From contig NZ_CP058335.1 in the NCBI RefSeq assembly GCF_013391105.1, positions 62,001-126,000 of the forward strand: DNA of 64,000 nt. Direction: 5' to 3'. Made by a program: the position numbers and the translations under genes. The notes under the pieces are model-generated. The model searched no databases and was not told where the DNA came from. It was given only the letters and a program-made list of their open reading frames with translations. The DNA comes from Natronomonas salina (GTDB lineage: Archaea > Halobacteriota > Halobacteria > Halobacteriales > Haloarculaceae). Positions within the stretch are counted from its first letter, which is position 1. Each line of letters begins with the position of its first letter. Positions 54,107 through 62,516 of the stretch are shown here, piece by piece.

Positions 54107-55321
54107 ATGCAGTTCGGTATCTTCTACGAACACCAGCTCCCCCGGCCCTGGGACGAGACGGACGAGCAGCGGCTCTACGAGGAGGCGCTCGAACAGATCG
54201 AACTCGCCGACGAACTCGGCATCGACTACGCCTGGGAGGTCGAACACCACTTCCTCGAGGAGTACAGCCACTCGTCGGCGCCGGAGGTGTTCCTCGCGGC
54301 CGCCGCCCAGCGGACCGAGGAGATCCGGCTGGGTCACGGAATCAAGCTCATGCCGCCCGAGTACAACCACCCCGCCCGCGTCGCCGAGCAGGTGGCGACG
54401 CTCGACCTCGTCTCCGACGGCCGCGTCGAGTTCGGCACCGGGGAGTCGGGGTCGCAGGTCGAACTCGGCGGCTTCGGCATCCCGGTCGAGGAGAAGTACG
54501 ACATGTGGCACGAGGCCACCCGCGAGGTGACCGAGATGATGGTCGGCGAGCCCTACCCGGGCTACGACGGCGAGCACTTCGTGATGGAGCCGCGGAACGT
54601 GATTCCCAAGCCGGTCCAGAAACCCCACCCGCCGCTGTGGATGGCCTGCTCGACCCGGGAGATGATCGAGGAGGCCGCCCGGCAGGGCATCGGTGCGCTC
54701 TGCTTCGCCTTCACCGACGAGAACGAGGCCGAGGAGTGGGTCGACACCTACTACGAGACGTTCAAGCGGGAGTGCGAGCCCATCGGCCACGCCGTGAACC
54801 CGAACATCGCGATGGTGACGGGCTTCTCCTGTCACGAGGACCACGATGTCGCCGTCGAGCGCGGCGCCGAGGGGTTCGCCTTCTTCCAGTACGGGCTGGC
54901 CCACTACTACGCGATGGGCGGCCACGAACCCGGCAAGACGGACCTCTGGGCGCAGTTCCAGCAGGCCGGCGGCGCCGAAGCCTTCTCCGACCAGGTCGTC
55001 GACAGCGCCATCGGGACGCCCGAGGAGCTCCGCGAGCACTTCCGCGGGTTCGCCGACGCCGGCGTCGACCAGGTCATCCTCGTCCAGCAGGGTGGCAACA
55101 ACCGCCACGAGCACATCTGCGAGTCCCTGGAGCTGTTCGCCGAGGAGGTGATGCCCGAGTTCCACGCCGATGAGGAAGAGCGGCTGGCCCGCAAGTGCGA
55201 GGACCTCGAGCCGTACATCGAGGAGGCGATGGCGCGGCGCGACGACCCCCGGACCGTCGACGAGAGCGAACTCCCCCGCGTCATCCCCTACGACCGGGAC
55301 ATCAGCGACTTCACTGACTGA
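54107..55321 (+). CDS. LLM-class flavin-dependent oxidoreductase
   Basis: A 404-aa luciferase-like TIM barrel protein. I start at MQFGIFYEHQLPRPWDETDE (54107); the in-frame ATG at 54032 adds a non-conserved leader. EEIRLGHGIKLMPPEYNHPA, VATLDLVSDGRVEFGTGESG and KPHPPLWMACSTREMIEEAA follow the bacterial-luciferase family pattern. It uses FMN or F420; which one is not decided. The long palindrome upstream and the divergent P450 suggest they are jointly regulated in an oxidative pathway. Confidence 0.88.
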   Translation: MQFGIFYEHQLPRPWDETDEQRLYEEALEQIELADELGIDYAWEVEHHFLEEYSHSSAPEVFLAAAAQRTEEIRLGHGIKLMPPEYNHPARVAEQVATLDLVSDGRVEFGTGESGSQVELGGFGIPVEEKYDMWHEATREVTEMMVGEPYPGYDGEHFVMEPRNVIPKPVQKPHPPLWMACSTREMIEEAARQGIGALCFAFTDENEAEEWVDTYYETFKRECEPIGHAVNPNIAMVTGFSCHEDHDVAVERGAEGFAFFQYGLAHYYAMGGHEPGKTDLWAQFQQAGGAEAFSDQVVDSAIGTPEELREHFRGFADAGVDQVILVQQGGNNRHEHICESLELFAEEVMPEFHADEEERLARKCEDLEPYIEEAMARRDDPRTVDESELPRVIPYDRDISDFTD

Positions 55322-55408
55322 CCCGGAGCGACCCGCTCTCGTCTCGTAGTTTCACTTTCACTCCGGCCTTGGCTCGCGCCTTTAGTACCCTGTTGCGTAG
55401 CCCGTCGT

Positions 55409-55567
55409 ATGTCCGCGAACACCCAGGCGACGAGCGAACCGACGCACAACGGCGTTCTCGACGTCAGCGACCTCCGCGCGTCGCGCGTCCAGCGGTACGC
55501 GCGGGAGGCCGGCGAGGTTTACTTCGAGCGGAAGGGCGGCCGGACGTTCCTCGTCGCCGAGCGGTAA
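55409..55567 (+). CDS. Small protein, 52 aa, whose tail is duplicated after TnpB
   Basis: MSANTQATSEPTHNGVLDVS then DLRASRVQRYAREAGEVYFE, ending RKGGRTFLVAER. It is a compact helix-plus-beta-strand protein of no known family. The last 15 codons and 14 bases beyond the stop are repeated at 56936-56994 behind the TnpB element. The gene itself appears intact. A candidate role is not evident. Confidence 0.6.
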   Translation: MSANTQATSEPTHNGVLDVSDLRASRVQRYAREAGEVYFERKGGRTFLVAER

Positions 55568-55581
55568 CGACTCCCGGAGTC
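55523..55581. repeat. 59-bp direct repeat, left copy
   Basis: Starts TTCGAGCGGAAGGGCGGCC and ends CCCGGAGTC. It covers the end of the 52-aa gene plus 14 bases and touches the left end of the second TnpB element. It is identical to 56936-56994 except for one base (gagcgg here, gaccgg there). Confidence 0.85.
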
Positions 55582-55620
55582 TACAGGCCGAACCTCAGAA
55601 CCCACCGAACAAGACGACGA

Positions 55621-56856
55621 ATGACCGACGCAGAGGCTCTCGTCAAGACGCTGGACTTCCAACTCGACATCCAGAGTGACAACGAGAGTCTGCTGTACGA
55701 CGCCTGCCTCGAAGCCCGATCGGTGTACAACGAAACCATCCGCCTCGCCAAGCAAGGCGTGGATTGGGACATCATTCCCGACCGCGTGGCCGACGACGCC
55801 GACCTCGTGAAGAATACGATTCAGCGCGTCGTCGCCAAGGCTCTCGGCGCGATGGAGAACTACTACGAGTACGACGACTTCGGCCAACCGAGCCATACCA
55901 AGGACGGCGCGTACCCGCTTCGTGCGAACTACGAGGAGGGGTACAATCTGTCGCTCACCGACGACGGTGGCTTGGCGTTCCGCATTAGCGCGAAGCCGTA
56001 CAAACACGTCAAGGGGGTCCTTGACGGGTGTGACGCTCACCTCGACATTCTCAAGATTGCGCTCACGAACAATGAGTGGAAGATTGGGACGGCAGAAGCC
56101 CTGTTCCACGACGACACCGCTGAGTTGCACGTCACCGTCACCAACACCAAGCAGACTGTTCGGAACAAACAGGCCTCACAATCGGTCGTTGGCGTGGACT
56201 TGAATGAGGATAACGTGGCCCTCACGGCGCTATCCAAGGATGGCGTCGAAGACACGCTCGTTATCGACTTCCCCGAAATCAAGTTCGAGCGTCACCGCTA
56301 CTTCACGATGCGGAAGCGCGTACAAAACGCGGGGAAGTCGAGTATACAGGATGCTTTGGAAGGGCGTGAGGAACGGTTTGTCCGTGACCGACTCCACAAG
56401 TTGTCTCGGCACATCGTGGAGTGGAGTTGTCAGTTCGAGAAGCCGTGCATCGTCTTTGAAGACCTCAAAGCGATGCGCGACAGTCTCGACTACGGCACGC
56501 GGATGAACCGACGCTTGCACCACATCCCATTCCGCGCGCTTCAGTTTTATACGTCGTACAAGGCGTCGTTCGAGGGGATTCCGACGGTGTGGATCAACCC
56601 CGAGTACACCAGTCAGCGGTGTCCAATGTGTGGGCATACGGAGCGTGCGAACCGCAACAAGAAGCGGTTCAAGTGTCGGTCGTGCGGGCAGCAAGACCAC
56701 AGCGACCGTGGTGCAAGCGTCAATATCGCCGTGAAAGGCGCGAAGAAACTCGATTGGACTGTGCCTGCTCTCAACAGCCTTCCCACCGTGCGGAAGGTGC
56801 GACGGCAGGCATCGGGGGCCGTGGACGCCCCGACCGTGACCCACCCAACTGTTTGA
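55621..56856 (+). CDS. tnpB: TnpB RNA-guided endonuclease (second, distinct subtype)
   Basis: A 411-aa protein starting MTDAEALVKTLDFQLDIQSD. RuvC residues are D193 (VVGVDLNEDN), E280 (IVFEDLKAM) and D362 (HSDRGASVNIA). The zinc finger uses C334/C337 (CPMC) and C352/C355 (CRSC). Its sequence differs greatly from the TnpB at 37336, so the two are different lineages. Codon usage is less GC-biased than the neighbours. Confidence 0.92.
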   Translation: MTDAEALVKTLDFQLDIQSDNESLLYDACLEARSVYNETIRLAKQGVDWDIIPDRVADDADLVKNTIQRVVAKALGAMENYYEYDDFGQPSHTKDGAYPLRANYEEGYNLSLTDDGGLAFRISAKPYKHVKGVLDGCDAHLDILKIALTNNEWKIGTAEALFHDDTAELHVTVTNTKQTVRNKQASQSVVGVDLNEDNVALTALSKDGVEDTLVIDFPEIKFERHRYFTMRKRVQNAGKSSIQDALEGREERFVRDRLHKLSRHIVEWSCQFEKPCIVFEDLKAMRDSLDYGTRMNRRLHHIPFRALQFYTSYKASFEGIPTVWINPEYTSQRCPMCGHTERANRNKKRFKCRSCGQQDHSDRGASVNIAVKGAKKLDWTVPALNSLPTVRKVRRQASGAVDAPTVTHPTV

Positions 56857-56935
56857 GGCCACCAAGCCGATAGTCGGATGGGTGTGTCCGACTAAACCAC
56901 GGGAAGCCTCAGGGCTTGACCCCGAGGCGGTTCAC
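56857..56935 (+). ncRNA. Predicted omega RNA 3' part of the second TnpB
   Basis: The region after the tnpB stop to GGTTCAC folds into at least one strong hairpin (56906-56928). In this family the omega RNA scaffold ends here and the next bases (the right 59-bp repeat, TTCGAGCGG...) would be the guide. If so, the guide would match the left repeat copy as well. Family-based inference; 5' boundary unknown. Confidence 0.4.
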
Positions 56936-56994
56936 TTCGAGCGGAAGGGCGGCCGGACGTTCCTCGTCGCCGACCGGTAACGACTCCCGGAGTC
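56936..56994. repeat. 59-bp direct repeat, right copy
   Basis: Same as 55523-55581 with a single change (gaccgg). It follows the TnpB right end directly. It contains only the end of the 52-aa reading frame, with no start, so it cannot make that protein. Confidence 0.85.
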
Positions 56995-57077
56995 ACCGTC
57001 GAAGAAGGCGGTGCTCGTTTTCCGGCGGCGGTGCTACGAGGGTCGATCGGAGATCCCCGGCCTCCCCAGTCCTCCCG

Positions 57078-57209
57078 TCAGACGTCCATCGTGGTGACCG
57101 CGCAGTCGTGGCCGGTCTCGTGGGAGTGCGTCTCCGCACGCGACTCGGCGGCGATCCGCGAGGGGTGGAAGCCAACTTGCCCGCAGTCTTCGCAGGTTAT
57201 CTCGTACAT
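57078..57209 (-). CDS. 43-aa zinc-finger microprotein
   Basis: MYEITCEDCGQVGFHPSRIA then AESRAETHSHETGHDCAVTT and MDV. CEDC and the later H/C residues (HSHETGHDC) can form a zinc site, as in the small CPxCG-related zinc-finger proteins known in Haloferax. A TATA-like ttattattaac (57236-57246) is about 30 bp upstream. It is short, but the cysteine/histidine pattern supports it. Confidence 0.65.
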   Translation of the reverse strand: MYEITCEDCGQVGFHPSRIAAESRAETHSHETGHDCAVTTMDV

Positions 57210-57300
57210 CGGCGGGTGGACGTTGCGAAAGGTGGTTAATAATAATGTAGGTATTAGCCGTCGGTAAAGGAGGCGTTAAGCGAGGCTGCACCGCCCGGGA

Positions 57301-57308
57301 TTATATGC
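57301..57308 (+). promoter_or_regulatory. TATA box of the nucleotidyltransferase gene
   Basis: ttatatgc is 22-29 bp before the ATG at 57330, the spacing of a leaderless promoter. Confidence 0.55.
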
Positions 57309-57329
57309 CTTCGGGCCGGAGCCATCGAC

Positions 57330-58028
57330 ATGCACGGTGTCGTCCCGGCGGCCGGTCGCGGGACGCGGCTCAGGCCGCTGACCGACGATCGTCCCAAGGG
57401 CCTCGTCGACGTCGGCGGCCGTCCGCTCCTCGACCACGTCTTCGAGACGCTCCGGCCGCACGTCGAGTTGCTGGCGGTCGTCGTCGGCTACCGGGGCGAG
57501 CAGATCCGCGAGCACTACGGCGACAGCTACCGGGGAACGCCCGTCAGGTACGTCGAACAGGCCAATACCGAGGGACTCGCGCATGCGGTCCAGCAGACCG
57601 AACCGCTGGTGGACGGACCCTTCCTGCAGCTCAACGGCGACAACGTCCTCCGGGGCAACGTCGACGAGGTCGTCGACGTCCACCGGGAGTCCGGAGCCGA
57701 CGCGACCCTGCTCGTCGACGAGGTGTCCCCCGAGCGCGCGGCCCGCGGTGGCGTCGTCGAACTCGAGGACGGCGACGTCGTCGACCTCGTCGAGAAGCCC
57801 GAGGACCCGCCGTCGCGACTCGCCACCACCGGCTGCTTCGCCTTCTCGCCGCGGATCTACGAGGCCTGTCGCGCCGTCGACCGGTCGGAGCGCGGCGAGT
57901 ACGAACTCACCGACGCGATCCGGTGGCTGCTCCGGAACGACGGGACGGTCGAGACGGTCCGGTTCGACGGCTGGCGGGTGAACGTCAACGAGCGAGGAGA
58001 CGTCGAACGAGCGGAGGCCCAGCTATGA
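57330..58028 (+). CDS. Sugar-phosphate nucleotidyltransferase
   Basis: A 232-aa NTP_transferase fold. The signature GRGTRLRPLTDDRPKGLVDV is at residues 9-28, and the metal/sugar sites follow in QLNGDNVLRGNVDEVVDVHR and VDLVEKPEDPPSRLATTGCF. It is shorter than bacterial GlmU or RmlA and has no left-handed helix domain. It probably makes UDP- or dTDP-activated sugar for glycoproteins. Its stop overlaps the next start (ATGA). Confidence 0.9.
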   Translation: MHGVVPAAGRGTRLRPLTDDRPKGLVDVGGRPLLDHVFETLRPHVELLAVVVGYRGEQIREHYGDSYRGTPVRYVEQANTEGLAHAVQQTEPLVDGPFLQLNGDNVLRGNVDEVVDVHRESGADATLLVDEVSPERAARGGVVELEDGDVVDLVEKPEDPPSRLATTGCFAFSPRIYEACRAVDRSERGEYELTDAIRWLLRNDGTVETVRFDGWRVNVNERGDVERAEAQL

Positions 58029-58285
58029 GCGACGCCGAGCAGCTGTACGACGAACTCGCCGCGACGGCCGAACTCCCGGTGGAACGCCAGGCGAGTCGCG
58101 TCCTGGGAGAAGCCGAGGCTGTCGCCGACGACCTCCGGGACTGCGAGCCGGCCGTCCGGCGGGAGCGCGCCTCGGTGGTGGTCGACCTCCTCGAAGAGAT
58201 CGACGGAACGGGTCACACCGAGGCCGACGACCGTGTCGCGCGAGCCCGCAAGCTCGCCGAGGACCTGGCCGACGATGAAGCCTGA
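58025..58285 (+). CDS. Hypothetical acidic helical protein, 86 aa
   Basis: MSDAEQLYDELAATAELPVE begins a protein that is mostly acidic helix (EAVADDLRDCEPAVRRERAS). It overlaps the nucleotidyltransferase stop by 4 bp and so is translationally coupled. No family recognised. It may be a partner of the upstream enzyme. Confidence 0.65.
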   Translation: MSDAEQLYDELAATAELPVERQASRVLGEAEAVADDLRDCEPAVRRERASVVVDLLEEIDGTGHTEADDRVARARKLAEDLADDEA

Positions 58286-58306
58286 CCGTCCGCTCGCGTA
58301 ACCGCG

Positions 58307-58969
58307 CTACGGGAGGAGCTTCGAGCGCCCGGTATCGTCGGGCTGCTCGTCCCTGCTTTTGTCCGGTACGTCGTAGCGCTCGATCGCGCCGCGCCCCGTC
58401 GCGATGCCGGCCCAGCCGCAGTCCGGGCAGGCGTAGAGCCCCTGTCCGGTCGAGAGCGGGACGTCACACGTAGGGCAGTGGTCAGCGCGCGAAGGCTCCC
58501 GGGCGACGGACTCGTCGACGGCCAGGGCGCCGCTGCGGAGCGTCTCGACAGCGTCCGCCACCGAGTAGGTGGTCTCCTCCGAACGGTGCGGGAACACCTC
58601 CCTGAGGCGGCCGTCGACGTAGACGGCCAGACAGACCGCGGGCGTCCTGAGAACCTCCCGCGTCTCGCCGGTGAGGTCGGAACTGCGGGTCGTCCGCCTG
58701 AACGGCGGGTCGATGTAGACGCCCCACTGCGCGGCCCACTCCTCGAACGTCCGGAACCGCCGCACCGCGAGCGTCCCCTCGGTCAGCGGCGTGACGACGA
58801 CCTCCGACGGCCACGACCGGACGGTGCACTCGTCGACGATCCCCGCCCGTTCGAGTTCCTGGACGGCCGCGACGCTGGACTCCACCGGATCGGAGATGGC
58901 GTCCGCGCGGACGTAGCAGTCGACGGTGACCTGCCCCTCGGGCCTCGGATCTGGATGCACTTCTGACAC
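58307..58969 (-). CDS. Haloarchaeal protein with C-terminal zinc ribbon
   Basis: A 220-aa protein. The C-terminal part has HCPTCDVPLSTGQGLYACPD then CGWAG, a clear zinc ribbon (two CxxC pairs). The N-terminal 140 residues (VTVDCYVRADAISDPVESSV) are a conserved haloarchaeal domain of unknown function. A role in nucleic-acid binding is possible. Start at 58969 after an AT-rich region. Confidence 0.75.
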   Translation of the reverse strand: MSEVHPDPRPEGQVTVDCYVRADAISDPVESSVAAVQELERAGIVDECTVRSWPSEVVVTPLTEGTLAVRRFRTFEEWAAQWGVYIDPPFRRTTRSSDLTGETREVLRTPAVCLAVYVDGRLREVFPHRSEETTYSVADAVETLRSGALAVDESVAREPSRADHCPTCDVPLSTGQGLYACPDCGWAGIATGRGAIERYDVPDKSRDEQPDDTGRSKLLP

Positions 58970-59122
58970 TGGTTCTCCCCCTCCTCGGGTATCGTTAGCA
59001 ATACTACTGGTCCCGGATAGGTCTATTCTACGGATACGGGGTGTTACGTGTCGGTTGGTGGCGACTGGTTGTCACCGGCCCCTCTGTTCGGACCGGTGGG
59101 TCGTTCCGGAGGGCCGCTCGGC

Positions 59123-60121
59123 TCAGGCGTCCGGCGCCAGCACCTCGACGGTCCGCCGTCGCTGGTCGCCGGTCATCTCGCCGAAGAACCCGACGCGGAC
59201 GGCGTCGACGCCGTCGACAGCCTCGAAGCGCTCGACCGTCTCCCTGACCTCTTCGGGGGTGCCGGCGGCGACCAGCTCCTCGACCATCTCGTCGGTGACG
59301 GCCTCGACGGCCGCCGCGCGGTCGCCGTCGTCCCAGGCCTCGTGTATCGCGTCGGTCTCCGACTCGAAGCCCTGCCGCGAGATCGACTGCCGGTAGTACG
59401 GCCCGTAGGCGCCGATCATGAACGCGAGCTGTCGGGCGGCGACGTCTCGCGCCCGCTCGGCGTCGTCCAGCGCGCACGACCGGACGGTCACGGCCACCCG
59501 GAGGTCCGACGCGTCGCGGTCGCCGAGGTCCGCTCCCCGCTCGAGATCCTCCATCCGCTCGGCGAGCGCCTCCGGCGTGAACAGCTGGGGGACCCAGCCG
59601 TCGGCGAACCGGCCGGCGAGTTCGACGGCCTTCGGGCCGAGCGCGGCCACGTCGACGGGGACCTCCGTGGCGTCGGCGCCACGGAGCTGCAGCCCGCCGC
59701 CCTCGAAGAACTCGCCGTCGTAGTCGATGCGCTCGCCGGCGGTGACCTGCTTGACGAGTTCGACGGTCTCGCGGAGCCGCCGCAGGGGCTGCTCGTACTC
59801 CGCGAGGTGCCACCGCTCGGTCAGGTCCGGCGAGGAGGTCCCAAGCCCCATCCGGTAGCGACCGTCGCTGAGCTCCTGGAGCGTGACGCCGGTCTGGCCC
59901 AGGACGGCCGGCGACCGGCCCCACGGCGAGAAGACGTCGTTCGAGAGGCCGATGTGGTTCGTCCGCTCGGCCAGCGTCGCGAGCAACGTGACGCCGTCCC
60001 GTCCCGTCACCTCCGGCAGCGAGACCCTGCCGAAGCCGTGGGCCTCCGCGTGCTGGGCCATCTCCACGATGTCGGTTATCGAGTCCATGCCGCCGGGGAC
60101 GACGACGTCGCGCTGCGCCAT
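59123..60121 (-). CDS. LLM-class F420-type oxidoreductase
   Basis: A 332-aa TIM-barrel flavoenzyme. The motifs GFGRVSLPEVTGRDGVTLLA, IGLSNDVFSPWGRSPAVLGQ, TLQELSDGRYRMGLGTSSPD and VAALGPKAVELAGRFADGWV fit the F420-dependent LLM family (Mer-like). Start at MAQRDVVVPGGMDSITDIVE. The F420 assignment is by resemblance only. It is divergent from the saccharopine-dehydrogenase-like gene. Confidence 0.85.
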   Translation of the reverse strand: MAQRDVVVPGGMDSITDIVEMAQHAEAHGFGRVSLPEVTGRDGVTLLATLAERTNHIGLSNDVFSPWGRSPAVLGQTGVTLQELSDGRYRMGLGTSSPDLTERWHLAEYEQPLRRLRETVELVKQVTAGERIDYDGEFFEGGGLQLRGADATEVPVDVAALGPKAVELAGRFADGWVPQLFTPEALAERMEDLERGADLGDRDASDLRVAVTVRSCALDDAERARDVAARQLAFMIGAYGPYYRQSISRQGFESETDAIHEAWDDGDRAAAVEAVTDEMVEELVAAGTPEEVRETVERFEAVDGVDAVRVGFFGEMTGDQRRRTVEVLAPDA

Positions 60122-60221
60122 GCTGCGGTCTGCGTCCGGCAGCGGGAAAAGCCTACCCGCGGGCCAGCGGTCGGTCCCGGCCACGTCGGGATTTTTGGCC
60201 CTCCCCGTCGACACTCCCAAC

Positions 60222-61256
60222 ATGACACTGCTGATCTACGGCGCCTACGGCTACACGGGCGAGCTCGTCGCCGAGGAGGCGGTCGACCGCGGCGTCGACG
60301 TCGTCGTCGCCGGCCGGAACGAGGTCAAGACCGAACACCTCGCGGAGACCCTCGACTGCGAGGGCCGGGCGTTCCCCGTCGACGACGCGGGCGTCAACCT
60401 CGAGGGCGTCGACGCGGTCCTCAACTGCGCCGGCCCGTTCGTCGAGACCTACGAGCCGCTGGTCGAGGCGTGCCTGGAGACGGGGACCCACTACCTCGAC
60501 ATCACCGGCGAACTGCAGGTGTTCGAGGCCGTCGCCGAGCGGGACCGCGAGGCCGAGAAGGCCGGCGTCTGCCTCCTCCCGGGCGTCGGGTTCGACGTCG
60601 TCCCCACCGACTGCCTGGCCGGCCACCTCCACGACCGCCTCCCCGGGGCCGACGAGCTCCGGCTCGGCTTCGACCCCTCGGGCGGCATCTCCCGGGGGAC
60701 GCTCGCGTCGGCCATCGAGCACGCCGGCGGCGGCGGGAAGATCCGACGCGACGGCGACATCGTCGACGTGCCGCCCGCCCACCACAGCCGCCGGATCGAC
60801 TTCGGGCGCGGCGAGCGGACCGCCGCGACCATCCCCTGGGGCGACGTCTCGACGGCCTACTACACGACCGGCATCGAGAACATCGAGGTCTACACCGCGA
60901 TGCCCTCGCTGGCGGCGAACGGACTGAAGTACAGCAGCCTCGTCTCGCCGCTCCTCGGCGTCGAACCCGTCAAGAAGTCCCTGCAGACGCTGGTCCGGTC
61001 GACGGTCTCCGGGCCGAGCGAGCGCCAGCGAAAGCAGGGAGCCTGCTACGTCTGGGGGGAGGCCACCGACGGCGAGACGACCGTCACCTCGCGGCTGAAG
61101 ACCCCCGAGACGTACGCGCTGACCGTCGACTCGGCGACGACGGCCGCCGAGCGGATCCTCGAGGACGCCCCCGTCGGCTTCGAGACGCCGGCGGCGGCGT
61201 TCACCCCCGAGTTCGTCCTCGACCTCGACGGCGTCGAGGGGTTCTTCGACGACTAG
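60222..61256 (+). CDS. Saccharopine dehydrogenase-like (trans-enoyl-reductase type) protein
   Basis: A 344-aa NAD(P)-binding protein. The N-terminal Rossmann motif is LLIYGAYGYTGELVAEEAVD, then VDAVLNCAGPFVETYEPLVE and HYLDITGELQVFEAVAERDR. These match the family that includes the mycobacterial trans-acting enoyl reductase and saccharopine dehydrogenase-like proteins. Substrate unknown. TATA-like atttttgg at 60191-60198 lies about 27 bp before the ATG. Confidence 0.85.
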   Translation: MTLLIYGAYGYTGELVAEEAVDRGVDVVVAGRNEVKTEHLAETLDCEGRAFPVDDAGVNLEGVDAVLNCAGPFVETYEPLVEACLETGTHYLDITGELQVFEAVAERDREAEKAGVCLLPGVGFDVVPTDCLAGHLHDRLPGADELRLGFDPSGGISRGTLASAIEHAGGGGKIRRDGDIVDVPPAHHSRRIDFGRGERTAATIPWGDVSTAYYTTGIENIEVYTAMPSLAANGLKYSSLVSPLLGVEPVKKSLQTLVRSTVSGPSERQRKQGACYVWGEATDGETTVTSRLKTPETYALTVDSATTAAERILEDAPVGFETPAAAFTPEFVLDLDGVEGFFDD

Positions 61257-61310
61257 CCCTTTCGACGGGCTCGGCACAAGGTATACACGGGTCCCCGACC
61301 CAGCCGAGGT

Positions 61311-62012
61311 ATGGCCAGTCGGGTCGTCCTCGCGTTGCTCGCCGCCGCGTTCGTCGCCGCCCTCTTCGTGCCCGCAACCGTCGCCGCGGCGGACGAGCCG
61401 GCCGACAACGCCGCGCTGACCCTCGGCGACGGCGTCGACGTGATCAGCATCGACCGACTCCGAACGACGGTCACCGCGCCGGCTCCGGCCCGGGGCGGCG
61501 AACGCTCCCCGGGCGTCCCCCTCGACCGCGCGCCGAGGGAGGTCGACCGCGACGAACTCCTCGCGCAGCCGACCCGCGCGGCCGTCTACGACCGGGTCCA
61601 CGAGGCCCCCGGCGAGACGCTGTCCGACATCGCCGACGCCGTCGGCGTCACGAAGTCGACCGTCCGCTACCACGTCCGCGTCCTCCGGGAGGCGGGCCTG
61701 GTCGAGGCGACGGAGGCGGCGGGCGCACTCCGGGTCGCGCCGGCGGACGCGGACGTCGAACTCGTCGCGTCGCTGAACGCCCCGGGGACCGGCGCGGTCC
61801 TCGACGCCGTCGCCAAGCACGAACCCGTCTCGGTGACGGAGCTCGCCGAGGCAACCGACCGCGCGCCGTCGACGGTCTCTCACCACCTCACGACGCTCGA
61901 GGAACGCGGATTCGTCGAGAGAGAACGGGCCGGTGAGTCCGTCGTGACGACGCTCGCGCCGGCGACCCGGGCGGCGCTCACGGCCGAGCGACCGGTCCCG
62001 GCCGACGACTGA
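61311..62012 (+). CDS. Double winged-helix protein with N-terminal signal/anchor
   Basis: A 233-aa protein. Residues 1-26 (MASRVVLALLAAAFVAALFV) form a hydrophobic signal or anchor with ATVAAAD cleavage-like sequence. Two winged helices follow: AVYDRVHEAPGETLSDIADA with VTKSTVRYHVRVLREAGLV, then SVTELAEATDRAPSTVSHHL with TTLEERGFVERER. A DNA-binding protein with an export-type N-terminus is unusual. It is probably an anchor with the HTH domains inside. Confidence 0.75.
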   Translation: MASRVVLALLAAAFVAALFVPATVAAADEPADNAALTLGDGVDVISIDRLRTTVTAPAPARGGERSPGVPLDRAPREVDRDELLAQPTRAAVYDRVHEAPGETLSDIADAVGVTKSTVRYHVRVLREAGLVEATEAAGALRVAPADADVELVASLNAPGTGAVLDAVAKHEPVSVTELAEATDRAPSTVSHHLTTLEERGFVERERAGESVVTTLAPATRAALTAERPVPADD

Positions 62013-62015
62013 GGC

Positions 62016-62516
62016 TCAGTCCAGGATCTCGGAGTGCTCCATGTGCTCTCGGGAGAGCTGGACGTACCGGTCGCCGGCGTAGGCCCACGGCGAGTCTTCC
62101 ACCTCCTTGATCTTCTCCGCGGGCGTGCCGGCGTAGAGGGTGTTCGGCTCGATCTCGGTGTCCTCGGTGACGAGGCTGTTGGCGCCGACCATCGCCTCCT
62201 CGCCGACGGTCGAGCGGTCAAGGACGGTCGCCTGCATCCCGACGAGCGCGCGCTCCTCGACGGTGGCGTTGTGGACGATGGCGGTGTGGCCGACCGTCGC
62301 GTACGGGCCGACGGTCGCGCCCTCGTGGAGGACGGCGTTGTCCTGGACGTTCGCGCCTTCCTCGAGTGTGATCGGCCCGTGGTCGCCGCGGAGCGTGACG
62401 TTCGGCCAGACGCTGGCCTCCGGCCCGATGGTCACGTCGCCGATGACGACCGCCGCCGGGTCGACGTAGGCGCTCTCGTGGACGTCCGGCTCGACGCCGT
62501 CGAAACTGCGTAACAT
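62016..62516 (-). CDS. Gamma-carbonic-anhydrase-type (YrdA-like) beta-helix protein
   Basis: A 166-aa left-handed beta-helix protein. Hexapeptide repeats run through SAYVDPAAVVIGDVTIGPEA and VWPNVTLRGDHGPITLEEGA. The metal histidines stand in DNAVLHEGATVGPYATVGHT and AIVHNATVEE. Start at MLRSFDGVEPDV (62516). It may be a carbonic anhydrase, or a related metal enzyme or acyl carrier. Converges with the double winged-helix gene, with 3 bp between stops. Confidence 0.88.
   Translation of the reverse strand: MLRSFDGVEPDVHESAYVDPAAVVIGDVTIGPEASVWPNVTLRGDHGPITLEEGANVQDNAVLHEGATVGPYATVGHTAIVHNATVEERALVGMQATVLDRSTVGEEAMVGANSLVTEDTEIEPNTLYAGTPAEKIKEVEDSPWAYAGDRYVQLSREHMEHSEILD

Larger units (their letters stand above)
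55582..56935 (+). mobile_element. Second TnpB-only IS1341-type element
   Basis: About 1.35 kb, with tnpB reading right and no tnpA. The right end has a hairpin, GCCTC/GAGGC with inner GGG/CCC (56906-56928), then GGTTCAC. The left boundary is set by the 59-bp repeat and begins TACAGGCCGAACC. Both 59-bp copies touch the element's ends, as if it carried a long target duplication, which is not expected in this family. Confidence 0.7.

Noticed and set aside
37302-56935. A defence island around the two TnpB genes
   Set aside because: The neighbours are housekeeping or metabolic genes; no Cas, restriction, toxin or other defence genes are seen.
59048-61936. A 962-aa open frame across several genes
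   Set aside because: It overlaps the LLM, saccharopine-dehydrogenase-like and winged-helix genes in a wrong frame, and its second half is an Arg-rich shadow.
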